Shown here one piece after another: positions 24,183 through 30,982 of a stretch of 34,104 bases of DNA. The DNA is from a virus. A model generated the notes under the pieces. It worked only from the letters and a program-made list of their open reading frames with translations. It ran no database searches and was not told where the DNA came from. The stretch spans positions 1 through 34,104 of the IMG/VR virus record IMGVR_UViG_3300039036_000145. The stretch is one strand, 5' to 3'. How positions within the stretch are numbered: position 1 is the first letter of the stretch; each line of letters starts with the position of its first letter. Made by a program: the position numbers and the translations under genes.

Positions 24183-24671
24183 ATGAAAGTTGTAGGCGAA
24201 ATACGAAATAAGTACAAAGATGAATTTAACAATCATACAGCAATGAAAGAATTCATGAAACGAGAGGGACTTGAAATCCCTATTAACATCGTGTGTGGTG
24301 GTCTATTCTTTGCTCCTGCGTTGTGGATGACAAAAATCAATAAAATTATGCAATCAAATACTTTAAGTCCTATTGACCTCAACAACTTATTTCAAAATAT
24401 TGGCTGGTTAGTAAGCCCACCTAACGAGATTGAAGATTATAATGAAAATTTATCTGCTGAGTTTGATGAATATTATGATTTTGATGAAGACAATCCATTT
24501 GAGAGTGATTATGCGATGACTAAGATTATTATGAATAAAATTATACCTGCATATGTATCAATGGTTATAGACGATGTGAGGACTATTATACCAGATGATA
24601 TACTGAATGATTATGCTAAAACATATGATTGGCTACTCCAAAAAGATGTAAAAAATCTATTTATTTTCTAA
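24183..24671 (+). CDS. Acidic protein with C-terminal DVKNLFIF, array gene 3
   Basis: The product has 162 residues. It has a helical N-terminus, a hydrophobic stretch (NIVCGGLFFAPALWM, about residues 38-52) too short and mixed to be a sure membrane span, and a very acidic centre (EFDEYYDFDEDNPFESD). The end, DVKNLFIF, parallels genes 1 and 2. Its leader (tcatcttaaaacataaggg) resembles that of gene 1 (tcatctaaaaaacataagg). No family is recognised. Confidence 0.6.
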   Translation: MKVVGEIRNKYKDEFNNHTAMKEFMKREGLEIPINIVCGGLFFAPALWMTKINKIMQSNTLSPIDLNNLFQNIGWLVSPPNEIEDYNENLSAEFDEYYDFDEDNPFESDYAMTKIIMNKIIPAYVSMVIDDVRTIIPDDILNDYAKTYDWLLQKDVKNLFIF

Positions 24672-24796
24672 AAACCTTTGAAATGCCGTTAAATAGGGAG
24701 TTTGAGAGGATTTCTGTAAATCCATTTAGTGAATATACAGAAAGCACAAAAAAAACCAATTAAAATGCCTTATTATTATGGTATTTTCCATCGACT
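24672..24796. terminator. Convergent intergenic spacer with hairpins
   Basis: The spacer lies between convergent genes. aaaatgcc (24762-24769) and ggtatttt (24780-24787) can form an 8-bp stem with one G-U pair. tttctgta and tacagaaa (near 24710-24742) form another 8-bp stem followed by an A-run on the plus strand. The sequence atgccgttaaataggga (near 24683) resembles the hairpins at the two prophage ends. Together these probably stop transcription from both sides. Confidence 0.4.
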
Positions 24797-25018
24797 CTAT
24801 TTTTTTAATTCTAGAACAATTGATTCTATGATGAAATTCAGTAAATATCCTGCAATATTTATCCCATCTTTTCTAGCTTGTTGAATAACGATTTGTTTTT
24901 TCTCTGCACCTGATAATGTTGTGTCGTTGATATACATCATAACTAATTTTTTTATATGTTCTAAGCTTTGACTATCCACTAAACTTCTCAATACTAATTT
25001 AAGAAACCATTTCCACAT
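24797..25018 (-). CDS. Small amphipathic helical protein
   Basis: The product has 73 residues. It begins MWKWFLKLVLRSL, an amphipathic, partly hydrophobic helix, then has a segment LSGAEKKQIVIQQARKDGINIAGYLLNFIIESIVLELKK that reads as two helices. It could lie on the inner membrane, and a holin-like or phage structural accessory role is possible, but no complete membrane span is clear. SD AAGGA is present and a CATAAATAAAG motif begins 34 bases upstream, as in the late genes. It is isolated from the other late genes by the plus-strand array. Confidence 0.5.
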   Translation of the reverse strand: MWKWFLKLVLRSLVDSQSLEHIKKLVMMYINDTTLSGAEKKQIVIQQARKDGINIAGYLLNFIIESIVLELKK

Positions 25019-25041
25019 TTCATATTCCTTGTTTTGATTTC

Positions 25042-25052
25042 CTTTATTTATG
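25042..25052 (-). promoter_or_regulatory. CATAAATAAAG motif, candidate late promoter
   Basis: It begins 34 bases before the ATG of the 73-residue protein and differs from the consensus at the first and last bases. Confidence 0.35.
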
Positions 25053-25137
25053 ATTTAAAAATTGTCATTGATGTTTTTATGATGATTAATAATAGAACTT
25101 CTGGTATGATATTAATATAAAAGATAAAGGAAATATT

Positions 25138-25431
25138 ATGGAAAAAATCTCAATAAATGATACCTATTTTGCAGATAATAAAACATATATGACAGAATCA
25201 GAAATAAGATCATGGGCGCGTGAGAATAATTACGGTGATGAGTTTACAACATTATCATTTTTGATAGAATTATATAATGACAATCATGAGGAACAAATTA
25301 GTTTAATGGAAATTTTTAAAGTTAAGATTGATGATGAGGAAATACTCGTTGAATCGTCAAGAGGTGTTTTATTAGATGTTATGAAAGCACATGGTAAAGT
25401 AAAAGGCCCTACTGGGTGGAAAATAGTTTAA
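25138..25431 (+). CDS. Small protein of unknown function
   Basis: The product has 97 residues, acidic, alpha/beta (YMTESEIRSWARENNYGDEFTTLSFLIELY; ISLMEIFKVKIDDEEILVE). The SD is AAAGGA and a possible -10 (taatataaaag) lies about 25 bases before. It stands alone between the small minus-strand gene and the gene-free region, divergent from the former. A regulator role is possible from its place beside the likely control region, but no HTH is obvious. Confidence 0.5.
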   Translation: MEKISINDTYFADNKTYMTESEIRSWARENNYGDEFTTLSFLIELYNDNHEEQISLMEIFKVKIDDEEILVESSRGVLLDVMKAHGKVKGPTGWKIV

Positions 25432-25754
25432 TTATTTCCACCTTGTTTTGAACTTGATTGATATTATTTATTATGATTGTTGTTGAATACCATTTCATTT
25501 CGAGGCAAGCTCGACTCCTTTTAATGAATTGATTGTCTTATTCATCGGGTTATTGATTTTCAATTTATTTTTATAAGGAAAATGTTCTCTAAATATGCCG
25601 AAGATCATCAATGTTGGGTTTTAAAAAGAAAAATGTTGTTGTAAAATGTATCCTCCACCCTCTATAACCCCCTTACTCCCTCACTTCTAGCTCTACCCTC
25701 CGAATTTTCCAACACAAAAACCAGAACTTTTCGGCTCCTCTCTTTATATACTCT

Positions 25755-25823
25755 CTCTTTTTATATATATATATACTATATTATTATATATATTAATAAA
25801 AAAGTAGTATATATATATAAGAG
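25755..25823. repeat. AT-rich palindrome, possible DNA unwinding element
   Basis: A left arm ending in tatatatatatatacta (about 25762-25778) is complementary to tagtatatatatataag (about 25805-25821), with CTCT/AGAG at the outer ends. The loop is itself A/T only except one G. Such sequence melts easily and could extrude a cruciform. Confidence 0.6.
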
Positions 25824-26107
25824 TAAGGCAATAAGGGCAGTCTGGGGAATTTCAGCTACAACATTTTTTTACACATTTACAACAAAACATACATAACACC
25901 CTACAATAACAACATCTTCTCTTTTTACAACAACAAAAACGGCAAGGATTTTCGTAATATCATAGACTATGGTTAAGGTTTAATTAAGTTTACATAATTC
26001 AAGACATAATAATCAACATCCTGTTTGTTGTGTTTTTATGAAAAAGTATATTTCATCCCTCTCGTAGCAACCCATTTTCTTAAAAATCTACAAAAAAAAT
26101 ATTCCTT

Positions 26108-26391
26108 CATAAATAAAATCATAATTTGAAAATGTTTTGTAAAATGAATAGTAACGAGACAACAATTGCTTTTATGGTTTTTATTTTGGTACTGTCTCGT
26201 TAAAAATTATAATTTTTGTAAAACATACATAAATAAAAATATGAATTCAAAAATTGTAAAAAACTAAAACTTTTTGAATGAGCATATAAATAAAAATACA
26301 AACAACGAATAAATTGAATTTTTTTGTAAAATATTTACATACCATAAATGTACTTAAAACAAACTTTTTTTAGTTGTAACATAAATAAAAG
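26108..26391 (+). repeat. Iteron-like [C/T]ATAAATAAAA and TTTTGTAAAA repeats
   Basis: The first motif occurs at 26108, 26228, 26285 and 26380, all on the plus strand. TTTTGTAAAA occurs at 26135, 26214 and 26322. They alternate with irregular spacing (57-120 bp), unlike strict plasmid iterons. They may be initiator or regulator sites, or the plus-strand version of the late-promoter motif. Confidence 0.45.
26152..26202. repeat. 10-bp perfect inverted repeat
   Basis: taacgagaca (26152-26161) and tgtctcgtta (26193-26202) form a perfect 10-bp stem with a 31-base loop, between iteron-like repeats. Confidence 0.6.
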
Positions 26392-26397
26392 TAGATA

Positions 26398-26526
26398 TAA
26401 AATATTTTAGTAGGCGACCAACCTATCACATCATCTTTTCTTAACTGAAAATGATAAAGGGAAACTTCGGTTTCCTACTAAAGTATTTTAAGGTTAAGAT
26501 TAGATGATGTGATAGTTGGTCGCTAC
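26398..26526 (+). ncRNA. Interleaved inverted-repeat element, possible pseudoknotted RNA
   Basis: There are two long inverted repeats in crossed order. Segment A (26398-26414) pairs with A' (26474-26490) over 17 positions with one G-U. Segment B (26410-26445) pairs with B' (26493-26526): gcgaccaac, tatcacatcatc and cttaac each match perfectly, separated by one bulge and a small internal loop. Between them, ggaaac-ttcg-gtttcc (26460-26475) forms a UUCG tetraloop hairpin. The order is A-B-hairpin-A'-B', which is that of a pseudoknot or two exclusive folds. The -10-like tataaaat (26395-26402) overlaps A, so an RNA starting near 26409 would begin exactly at the base of stem B. An operator or origin DNA element is the alternative. 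Confidence 0.5.
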
Positions 26527-26598
26527 CCACAACATCTTTTCTCATACTCCTTATCTTACTAAATTTTAAGACCAACACAAAACAAGGAGACTAAAATC

Positions 26599-27348
26599 AT
26601 GTCGTTTTTAAATACAAACAAAAAAGGTGACCTAAAAGGGTCAGTACTTACACCAACAGTAGAACAAAAAGAAGCGGATAATAGATTGTTATCACCTAAA
26701 AACATCCCAGATAACACAGTTATTAAATTTAGAATTCTAAAAGATGAAACAGAAACCGTACCATATGCTTTTGAAGGCTATAAATTAAAAAAATATAAGT
26801 TTTATAAGTCTAAATTGCACCCAAAAATGGCACAACATAGCAATCATCACAAGCAACAACTGAATGAATTATGGAACAATGACATCCCTAAAAATGAAAT
26901 GTCTAAATTGTTTGAATATGATTTGTCAAAAGAATATTTGATAAGAATATTTATTACTGATGCCCCAGATGAATTTTTAAAATTAAATAACATTGAAACC
27001 CTCACCGACAGAGTCAAGTATATAAGGGTTTATCCAGCACAAAAAACACACACCGCTAAAAATCATCTATGGTCTACCATTAGCAGTATAGTTGGTATGA
27101 TGGATGATGAGGGTAAATTAGCAGGAAAAGAGACAAACCTCTGGAACTTTGATACTGAGATAGCAAGTCTTGATTTTCAATTACACAAAATCGATAAAAA
27201 AAATATCGAGTATGATGCTAATTACAGCACCTTTGATGATACTTCTATCGTTAGTCAGTTACCAGCATTGAGTGAGTCAATCGAACCGTTGGAAAACTTC
27301 TATGAAGAAGCAACAGACGAATTAATTAATGAATTTTTAGGAGAATAA
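26599..27348 (+). CDS. First replication-operon protein, possible ssDNA-binding protein
   Basis: The product has 249 residues. The N-terminus (SFLNTNKKGDLKGS) is followed by a beta-rich core containing VIKFRILKDETETVPYAFEGYKLKKYKF and YIRVYPAQKTHTAKNHLW, and a strongly acidic tail ending TDELINEFLGE. A beta core plus acidic tail in the first gene of a primase-helicase operon is typical of phage single-stranded DNA-binding proteins, but no OB-fold motif can be confirmed by eye. The start has SD AAGGAG and a structured leader lies 73 bases upstream. Confidence 0.5.
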   Translation: MSFLNTNKKGDLKGSVLTPTVEQKEADNRLLSPKNIPDNTVIKFRILKDETETVPYAFEGYKLKKYKFYKSKLHPKMAQHSNHHKQQLNELWNNDIPKNEMSKLFEYDLSKEYLIRIFITDAPDEFLKLNNIETLTDRVKYIRVYPAQKTHTAKNHLWSTISSIVGMMDDEGKLAGKETNLWNFDTEIASLDFQLHKIDKKNIEYDANYSTFDDTSIVSQLPALSESIEPLENFYEEATDELINEFLGE

Positions 27349-27350
27349 TT

Positions 27351-27872
27351 ATGGGTTTATTAGAAGAATTAGGTTTAACACCACAACAAACACAAGAAAC
27401 ACAAGAAACAGCGGTACAAGAAACAGCGGTACAAGAAACAGCGGTACAAGAAACAGCGGTACAAGAAACAGCGGTACAAGAAACACAAGAAACACAAGAA
27501 ACACAAGAAACCAACACAGACCTTGTTGATATGATGTCAGAAAACAATGAAGAAAAAAAGAAAAAAATTTGTAAGCCAAAATATGGTAAAAAAATAAAAA
27601 TCAAATCAAAATTAAAAAAAGATTTTCCTGATGATTTTCCTGAAGAGGTATCCACAGAACAAGCTGATGCTTTTAATGCTCAATCTTACAAACAAACTAA
27701 TTTAGTAAGAGATTACGCACAATCAAACATTGGTCTATCCGAAGAAGATTATATAGCTAAAAGGCTAAGAGAAATAAAAAGCAATAAGAATTTATCATCA
27801 GGTTTTTCAAATGACAATATCATCAAAATTATAAAAAGAACACAATATTTTATAACTACATACGGTGAATAA
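27351..27872 (+). CDS. Repeat-bearing Gln/Glu/Thr-rich protein
   Basis: The product has 173 residues. Residues about 13-52 are repeats of QETAV (five copies) and QET (four copies). Residues about 65-85 are very basic (KKKKICKPKYGKKIKIKSKLKK). The C-terminal ~80 residues form a helical domain (LVRDYAQSNIGLSEEDYIAKRLREIKS). It lies two bases after the first gene of the operon and two bases before the helicase gene, so it is tightly coupled to replication; a helicase loader or DNA-binding accessory is possible. No named family is recognised. Confidence 0.55.
   Translation: MGLLEELGLTPQQTQETQETAVQETAVQETAVQETAVQETAVQETQETQETQETNTDLVDMMSENNEEKKKKICKPKYGKKIKIKSKLKKDFPDDFPEEVSTEQADAFNAQSYKQTNLVRDYAQSNIGLSEEDYIAKRLREIKSNKNLSSGFSNDNIIKIIKRTQYFITTYGE
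27401..27502 (+). repeat. In-frame 15-bp and 9-bp tandem repeats
   Basis: Five exact copies of acaagaaacagcggt occupy 27401-27475, followed by copies of acaagaaac at 27476, 27485 and 27494, with a partial one at 27503. All units are multiples of three, so slippage would change linker length without frameshift. The copies are identical at DNA level, which suggests recent expansion. Confidence 0.85.
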
Positions 27873-27874
27873 TT

Positions 27875-29554
27875 ATGAGTGCTGCAGAACAAGTAAAAAA
27901 ACAATTATTATCAAACCCTAATCATTATGAGCCAGCGGAAATGACTAAACCCTGGAACATCATTAAGGATTTGGGGTATATTTGTTATGTAGATAAAGAA
28001 GCTAAAAGTACCAGATGGGAGCTATTCTCTCTCAAAAGGACAGCTTCTGGTGAATTAGACCATGTAGTCAAGGACTCTAAACAAAGTTTGATTGATTTTT
28101 TAGACAGTCTTAGTTACCAACAAAACTTCTATCTTGTTGTCCCTAAAACTGAAAAAGGAATTATTATTGATTACACCACAAAAAGATTAAAATTCAGAAT
28201 GTCAGATATGTCTAGGTTTATGCAATTACCATTTGATTTCAAACCTGCAAAAAAATTAACAAATAATGTCTATTATGAAAATAATATAAAAAAAGTAAAT
28301 ACTTATACATATCCTTTAAAACATTCATACACCGGTAAATTTCAATTTACTCCTAAAGAATTAGAACACATAACTCTATTTTTGAAAATTTTAAAAAATG
28401 TAACGGGTGGAAACGATGAAGCTACATATGCCTTGCATTGGTTCGTTAGAAATTATCAAACATTAACACAAGCTGAAAATTGTCTTGTATTATGTGGTGA
28501 ATCTGGAAGTGGAAAAGGGGTGTTATTTGAAATAATAAATGCTCTTTACTCATCTTCTTATGTGTCAAAAGGGTCTAACAAAAACAATATTTTTATAAAA
28601 GTTGAGAATGAAACATTAATGAATAAATTGTATTACTTTGCTGATGAAGTGAAAAATCTTCAAGATTATTGGGAGTCTGTAAAATCATATGTAGCAAATA
28701 GCACATTTCAATTAAAAGCATTATATAAAGGCTCTAAAGATTACCATAACTTTGCAAACTTTATATTTATGACCAACACTCAAATAGGCGAATTACCATT
28801 TACCATCCCAGAACAAGTGGACAGAAGAATTTCTTGTTTTGAAAGTCACAATGTATTGGCTGATAATGATTGGTTCGACGCAGAAGCCTTGAAAAAAAGT
28901 GGGTTTTTGACTAGTAATGAGTTTACTGACACTATCGCTAGATTTTTTAGTACCTTTGAATATGATTTTGAGATTATAAGAAAGCCTTATGATAATGAAA
29001 TCAGAAAAGAGATGTTAGAGGGTGGTTTAGGTGCTACCAGAGGTTACGCACAAGCACTTCTAAGTAAGAATATAGGATGGTTTGAAAAAAATGGAATTCA
29101 TAATATTGATTGGATAAACGCAGATGGCTCTCACGCTAAAAATTATAGTTGGTTCAAACATTTACAAGACATATTTTCAAACGGTTATATATCTGTGAAA
29201 GATATGAAAAACTTATTTCAATTTATGTTCCCGCACGAAAATTATACCCCGAAAGTATTAGCTAGTTATGGTTTGATTTCCACTTCTATGACAAAAACAG
29301 TACATAAATGGGTCAATGGTAAACAAACTGATGAAAAAGAAACAATATCATTTAGAGGTTGTAAATTGTCTAAGTCAATGAAACTAACAGGAGCTGCTAT
29401 TAACAAAAAAAGCAAATATCCTGATATTTTAGACCTTAGTTATTTGAATATAAAAGACACAAGTACAAATATGAATAATGATTATAGTGAGGAGGAACAA
29501 GATGAGATTTATGAACCCGAATATTACTATTATGATGACGAAGACTGTTTTTAG
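27875..29554 (+). CDS. SF3-type replicative helicase (D5-like)
   Basis: The product has 559 residues. The helicase core has Walker A GESGSGKG (208-215), Walker B YYFADEV (253-259), motif C NFIFMTN (295-301) and an arginine pair (DRRI, 317-318) as arginine finger. The N-terminal ~150 residues are a separate alpha/beta domain and the C-terminus has a Tyr/Asp/Glu-rich tail. SF3 helicases form hexamers that unwind DNA at phage origins, usually with a partner primase, which is the next gene. The two genes overlap. The start is two bases after the previous stop. Confidence 0.85.
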   Translation: MSAAEQVKKQLLSNPNHYEPAEMTKPWNIIKDLGYICYVDKEAKSTRWELFSLKRTASGELDHVVKDSKQSLIDFLDSLSYQQNFYLVVPKTEKGIIIDYTTKRLKFRMSDMSRFMQLPFDFKPAKKLTNNVYYENNIKKVNTYTYPLKHSYTGKFQFTPKELEHITLFLKILKNVTGGNDEATYALHWFVRNYQTLTQAENCLVLCGESGSGKGVLFEIINALYSSSYVSKGSNKNNIFIKVENETLMNKLYYFADEVKNLQDYWESVKSYVANSTFQLKALYKGSKDYHNFANFIFMTNTQIGELPFTIPEQVDRRISCFESHNVLADNDWFDAEALKKSGFLTSNEFTDTIARFFSTFEYDFEIIRKPYDNEIRKEMLEGGLGATRGYAQALLSKNIGWFEKNGIHNIDWINADGSHAKNYSWFKHLQDIFSNGYISVKDMKNLFQFMFPHENYTPKVLASYGLISTSMTKTVHKWVNGKQTDEKETISFRGCKLSKSMKLTGAAINKKSKYPDILDLSYLNIKDTSTNMNNDYSEEEQDEIYEPEYYYYDDEDCF

Positions 29555-30395
29555 TATAAATCATATGTCAATCCGAATTGATAAACCTTATATGCAAAAA
29601 ACAGATAAAACATCTCCTTATGGTTTCAGTTATGTGCCGATGAAATGGGAAGATATAGGAAAAAAGCTTAAAGCTAATGTAAGTTATACAGCTGGGGCGA
29701 TGAAAGACAATCACCGAAAAGAAACAAATTATATTCAATGTACTATGGACTTGATTATGTATGACATTGATGATGGAATGACTGTTGAAGAATGTCAAGA
29801 AACCCTCAAAGATGTAAAACACATAATTTTAACAACCGAAAATCATAAAAAAGATAAACACGGAATTGTGTGTGACCGATTTCGAGTGATTATTCAAATG
29901 GATACGTCTTTAGTTGAATGTAATAGTGAGGAATATAAACAAGCATACAAAACATTAGGTACAGAATTAGGTTTGCCTTATGATAACGCAGCCCAAGATA
30001 TTTCAAGATTTTTCGCTTCATTTGCGGGTGCTGAATATTATTATAATGATGGTGAACCGATTGATTTCAATGATTATATTTTTAAAGCACGAAGAAACTT
30101 AATTATAAAACGAAGGAATAGTGGCTTATTAACAATGAACAGTTATTCATCTGGGGCAAAAATAAATCAACAAATAACACCAGATAATTTGAAAAATAAC
30201 GCAACATTCATAAAATATAAAAACGAGATTGTTCCTGGTAATATGCATTTCGGAATGATGTCAATTATTGGTTATTTTAGGAAATCAGGATGCCAAGAAC
30301 AAGATGTACTTGAATGGCTTTTAGCACATTACCCACAAAGTAAAGAGGGTATTTATAACAGAATCAAAGTGTACAACAAACCTTTCAAACCATGA
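29502..30395 (+). CDS. Archaeo-eukaryotic-type primase (AEP), frame broken near the C-terminus
   Basis: From the ATG at 29502 (SD GAGGAGG) the product has 297 residues; an ATG at 29567 is the other option. It contains YDIDDG (Asp88/Asp90), then TTENHKKDKHG (His115) and DRFRVIIQMD (Asp134), and DISRFFASF, the metal- and nucleotide-binding pattern of AEP primases. It overlaps the helicase gene by 53 bases. The frame ends early at TGA 30393-30395; in the +1 frame a sensible C-terminus continues for 35 codons (HDDYDLVTKAWIDYYDGTNF...). So the intact protein is likely about 330 residues. Primers made here would feed the upstream helicase. Confidence 0.75.
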   Translation: MRFMNPNITIMMTKTVFSINHMSIRIDKPYMQKTDKTSPYGFSYVPMKWEDIGKKLKANVSYTAGAMKDNHRKETNYIQCTMDLIMYDIDDGMTVEECQETLKDVKHIILTTENHKKDKHGIVCDRFRVIIQMDTSLVECNSEEYKQAYKTLGTELGLPYDNAAQDISRFFASFAGAEYYYNDGEPIDFNDYIFKARRNLIIKRRNSGLLTMNSYSSGAKINQQITPDNLKNNATFIKYKNEIVPGNMHFGMMSIIGYFRKSGCQEQDVLEWLLAHYPQSKEGIYNRIKVYNKPFKP

Positions 30396-30498
30396 TGATT
30401 ATGATTTAGTTACTAAAGCATGGATTGATTATTATGATGGCACAAATTTTACCTTGAGACAAGACAAAGTATTAACGAGAGAGTGGAAGAAACTATGA
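30391..30498 (+). pseudogene. Out-of-frame C-terminal segment of the primase
   Basis: The +1 frame from CAT at 30391 reads HDDYDLVTKAWIDYYDGTN and on to TREWKKL before TGA at 30496. The composition and lack of an own start suggest it is the displaced end of the primase. The shift point is around cctttcaaaccatga. It could be a mutation, a sequencing error or a programmed +1 shift. Confidence 0.6.
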
Positions 30499-30533
30499 AA
30501 AATTTTTCTAACTCCAACAAAATCAAAAAGCAA

Positions 30534-30546
30534 CATAAATAAAAAT
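30534..30546 (+). promoter_or_regulatory. CATAAATAAAAAT motif upstream of small genes
   Basis: This plus-strand copy begins 42 bases before the 66-residue gene and matches the motifs at 26108-26391. It may start a separate transcript for the small genes and the methyltransferase. Confidence 0.35.
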
Positions 30547-30575
30547 AAAAGAAAAAACAAAATGGGAGAAAAAAA

Positions 30576-30776
30576 ATGATTAAATCACACACAGCTAAAT
30601 TACAGACAATGTTACATATGGATAGATACGTGCATAATATAACTAAAGATGAGTTAGATGAGTTAGTACACTTATATACTGGAAGATCTTGGATGCTATC
30701 CATAGCTAGAAGAGCAAACAACAACAAAACAGTTTTGGAGTATTTTACCGATAAATACCCAGAATATCTAATATAA
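30576..30776 (+). CDS. Small protein of unknown function
   Basis: The product has 66 residues: a basic N-terminus, then helices (NITKDELDELVHLYTGRSWMLSIARRANNNKTVLEYF). SD GGGAG lies eight bases before the ATG. It starts the small-gene part of the operon and is followed by a membrane peptide gene. No family is recognised. Confidence 0.55.
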   Translation: MIKSHTAKLQTMLHMDRYVHNITKDELDELVHLYTGRSWMLSIARRANNNKTVLEYFTDKYPEYLI

Positions 30777-30786
30777 GGAGAAAAAA

Positions 30787-30954
30787 ATGATTATTTTAAT
30801 AGGAACAACGATAGGAACAGCTGCGTTTTTAGTATATTTAACAATAAAAGAAAGACAAAAAAAACATCAAAAAAGATTAGAGGAATTAAGACTCCTAAAT
30901 GATATAAGAACAATGATTGTAGCAATGGGTTATAACAAAATGCCACCAAAATAA
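30787..30954 (+). CDS. Small single-span membrane protein
   Basis: The product has 55 residues. It begins with one hydrophobic helix (MIILIGTTIGTAAFLVYLTI), then a basic coiled segment (KERQKKHQKRLEELRLLNDIR). The SD AAGGAG is good. This is too short for standard ORF cut-offs but has all the signs of a real gene. The layout (N-terminal membrane anchor, charged cytoplasmic tail) fits small phage inner-membrane proteins; a spanin or holin role is possible but unproven. Confidence 0.6.
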   Translation: MIILIGTTIGTAAFLVYLTIKERQKKHQKRLEELRLLNDIRTMIVAMGYNKMPPK

Positions 30955-30982
30955 AAACATCTAAAAAAAGGAGAATAAAACA

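Larger units (their letters stand above)
25432..26598. other. 1.17-kb gene-free region, candidate origin and control region
   Basis: No convincing ORF is present. The region contains an AT-rich palindrome (25755-25823), three TTTTGTAAAA repeats (26135, 26214, 26322), four [C/T]ATAAATAAAA repeats on the plus strand (26108, 26228, 26285, 26380), a 10-bp inverted repeat (26152-26202), and the interleaved inverted-repeat element (26398-26526). It lies directly upstream of the replication genes, at the point where transcription diverges. An origin with a melting element and iterons is the simplest reading; an early control region may overlap it. Confidence 0.5.

Noticed and set aside
25582-25644. 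20-codon ORF with AAGGA in front in the gene-free region
   Set aside because: The SD is only two bases from the ATG and the peptide has no feature; too short to support.
27401-27502. CRISPR array
   Set aside because: Repeats are 15 and 9 bp without spacers and are in frame within a coding sequence.
27326-27655. Minus-strand ORFs opposite the tandem repeats, with repeated VSCTA or LFLVP
   Set aside because: They are produced by the in-frame 15-bp repeat read on the other strand; no start signals.
30495-30542. 15-codon ORF after the displaced primase end
   Set aside because: No SD and no feature beyond a basic composition; probably chance.
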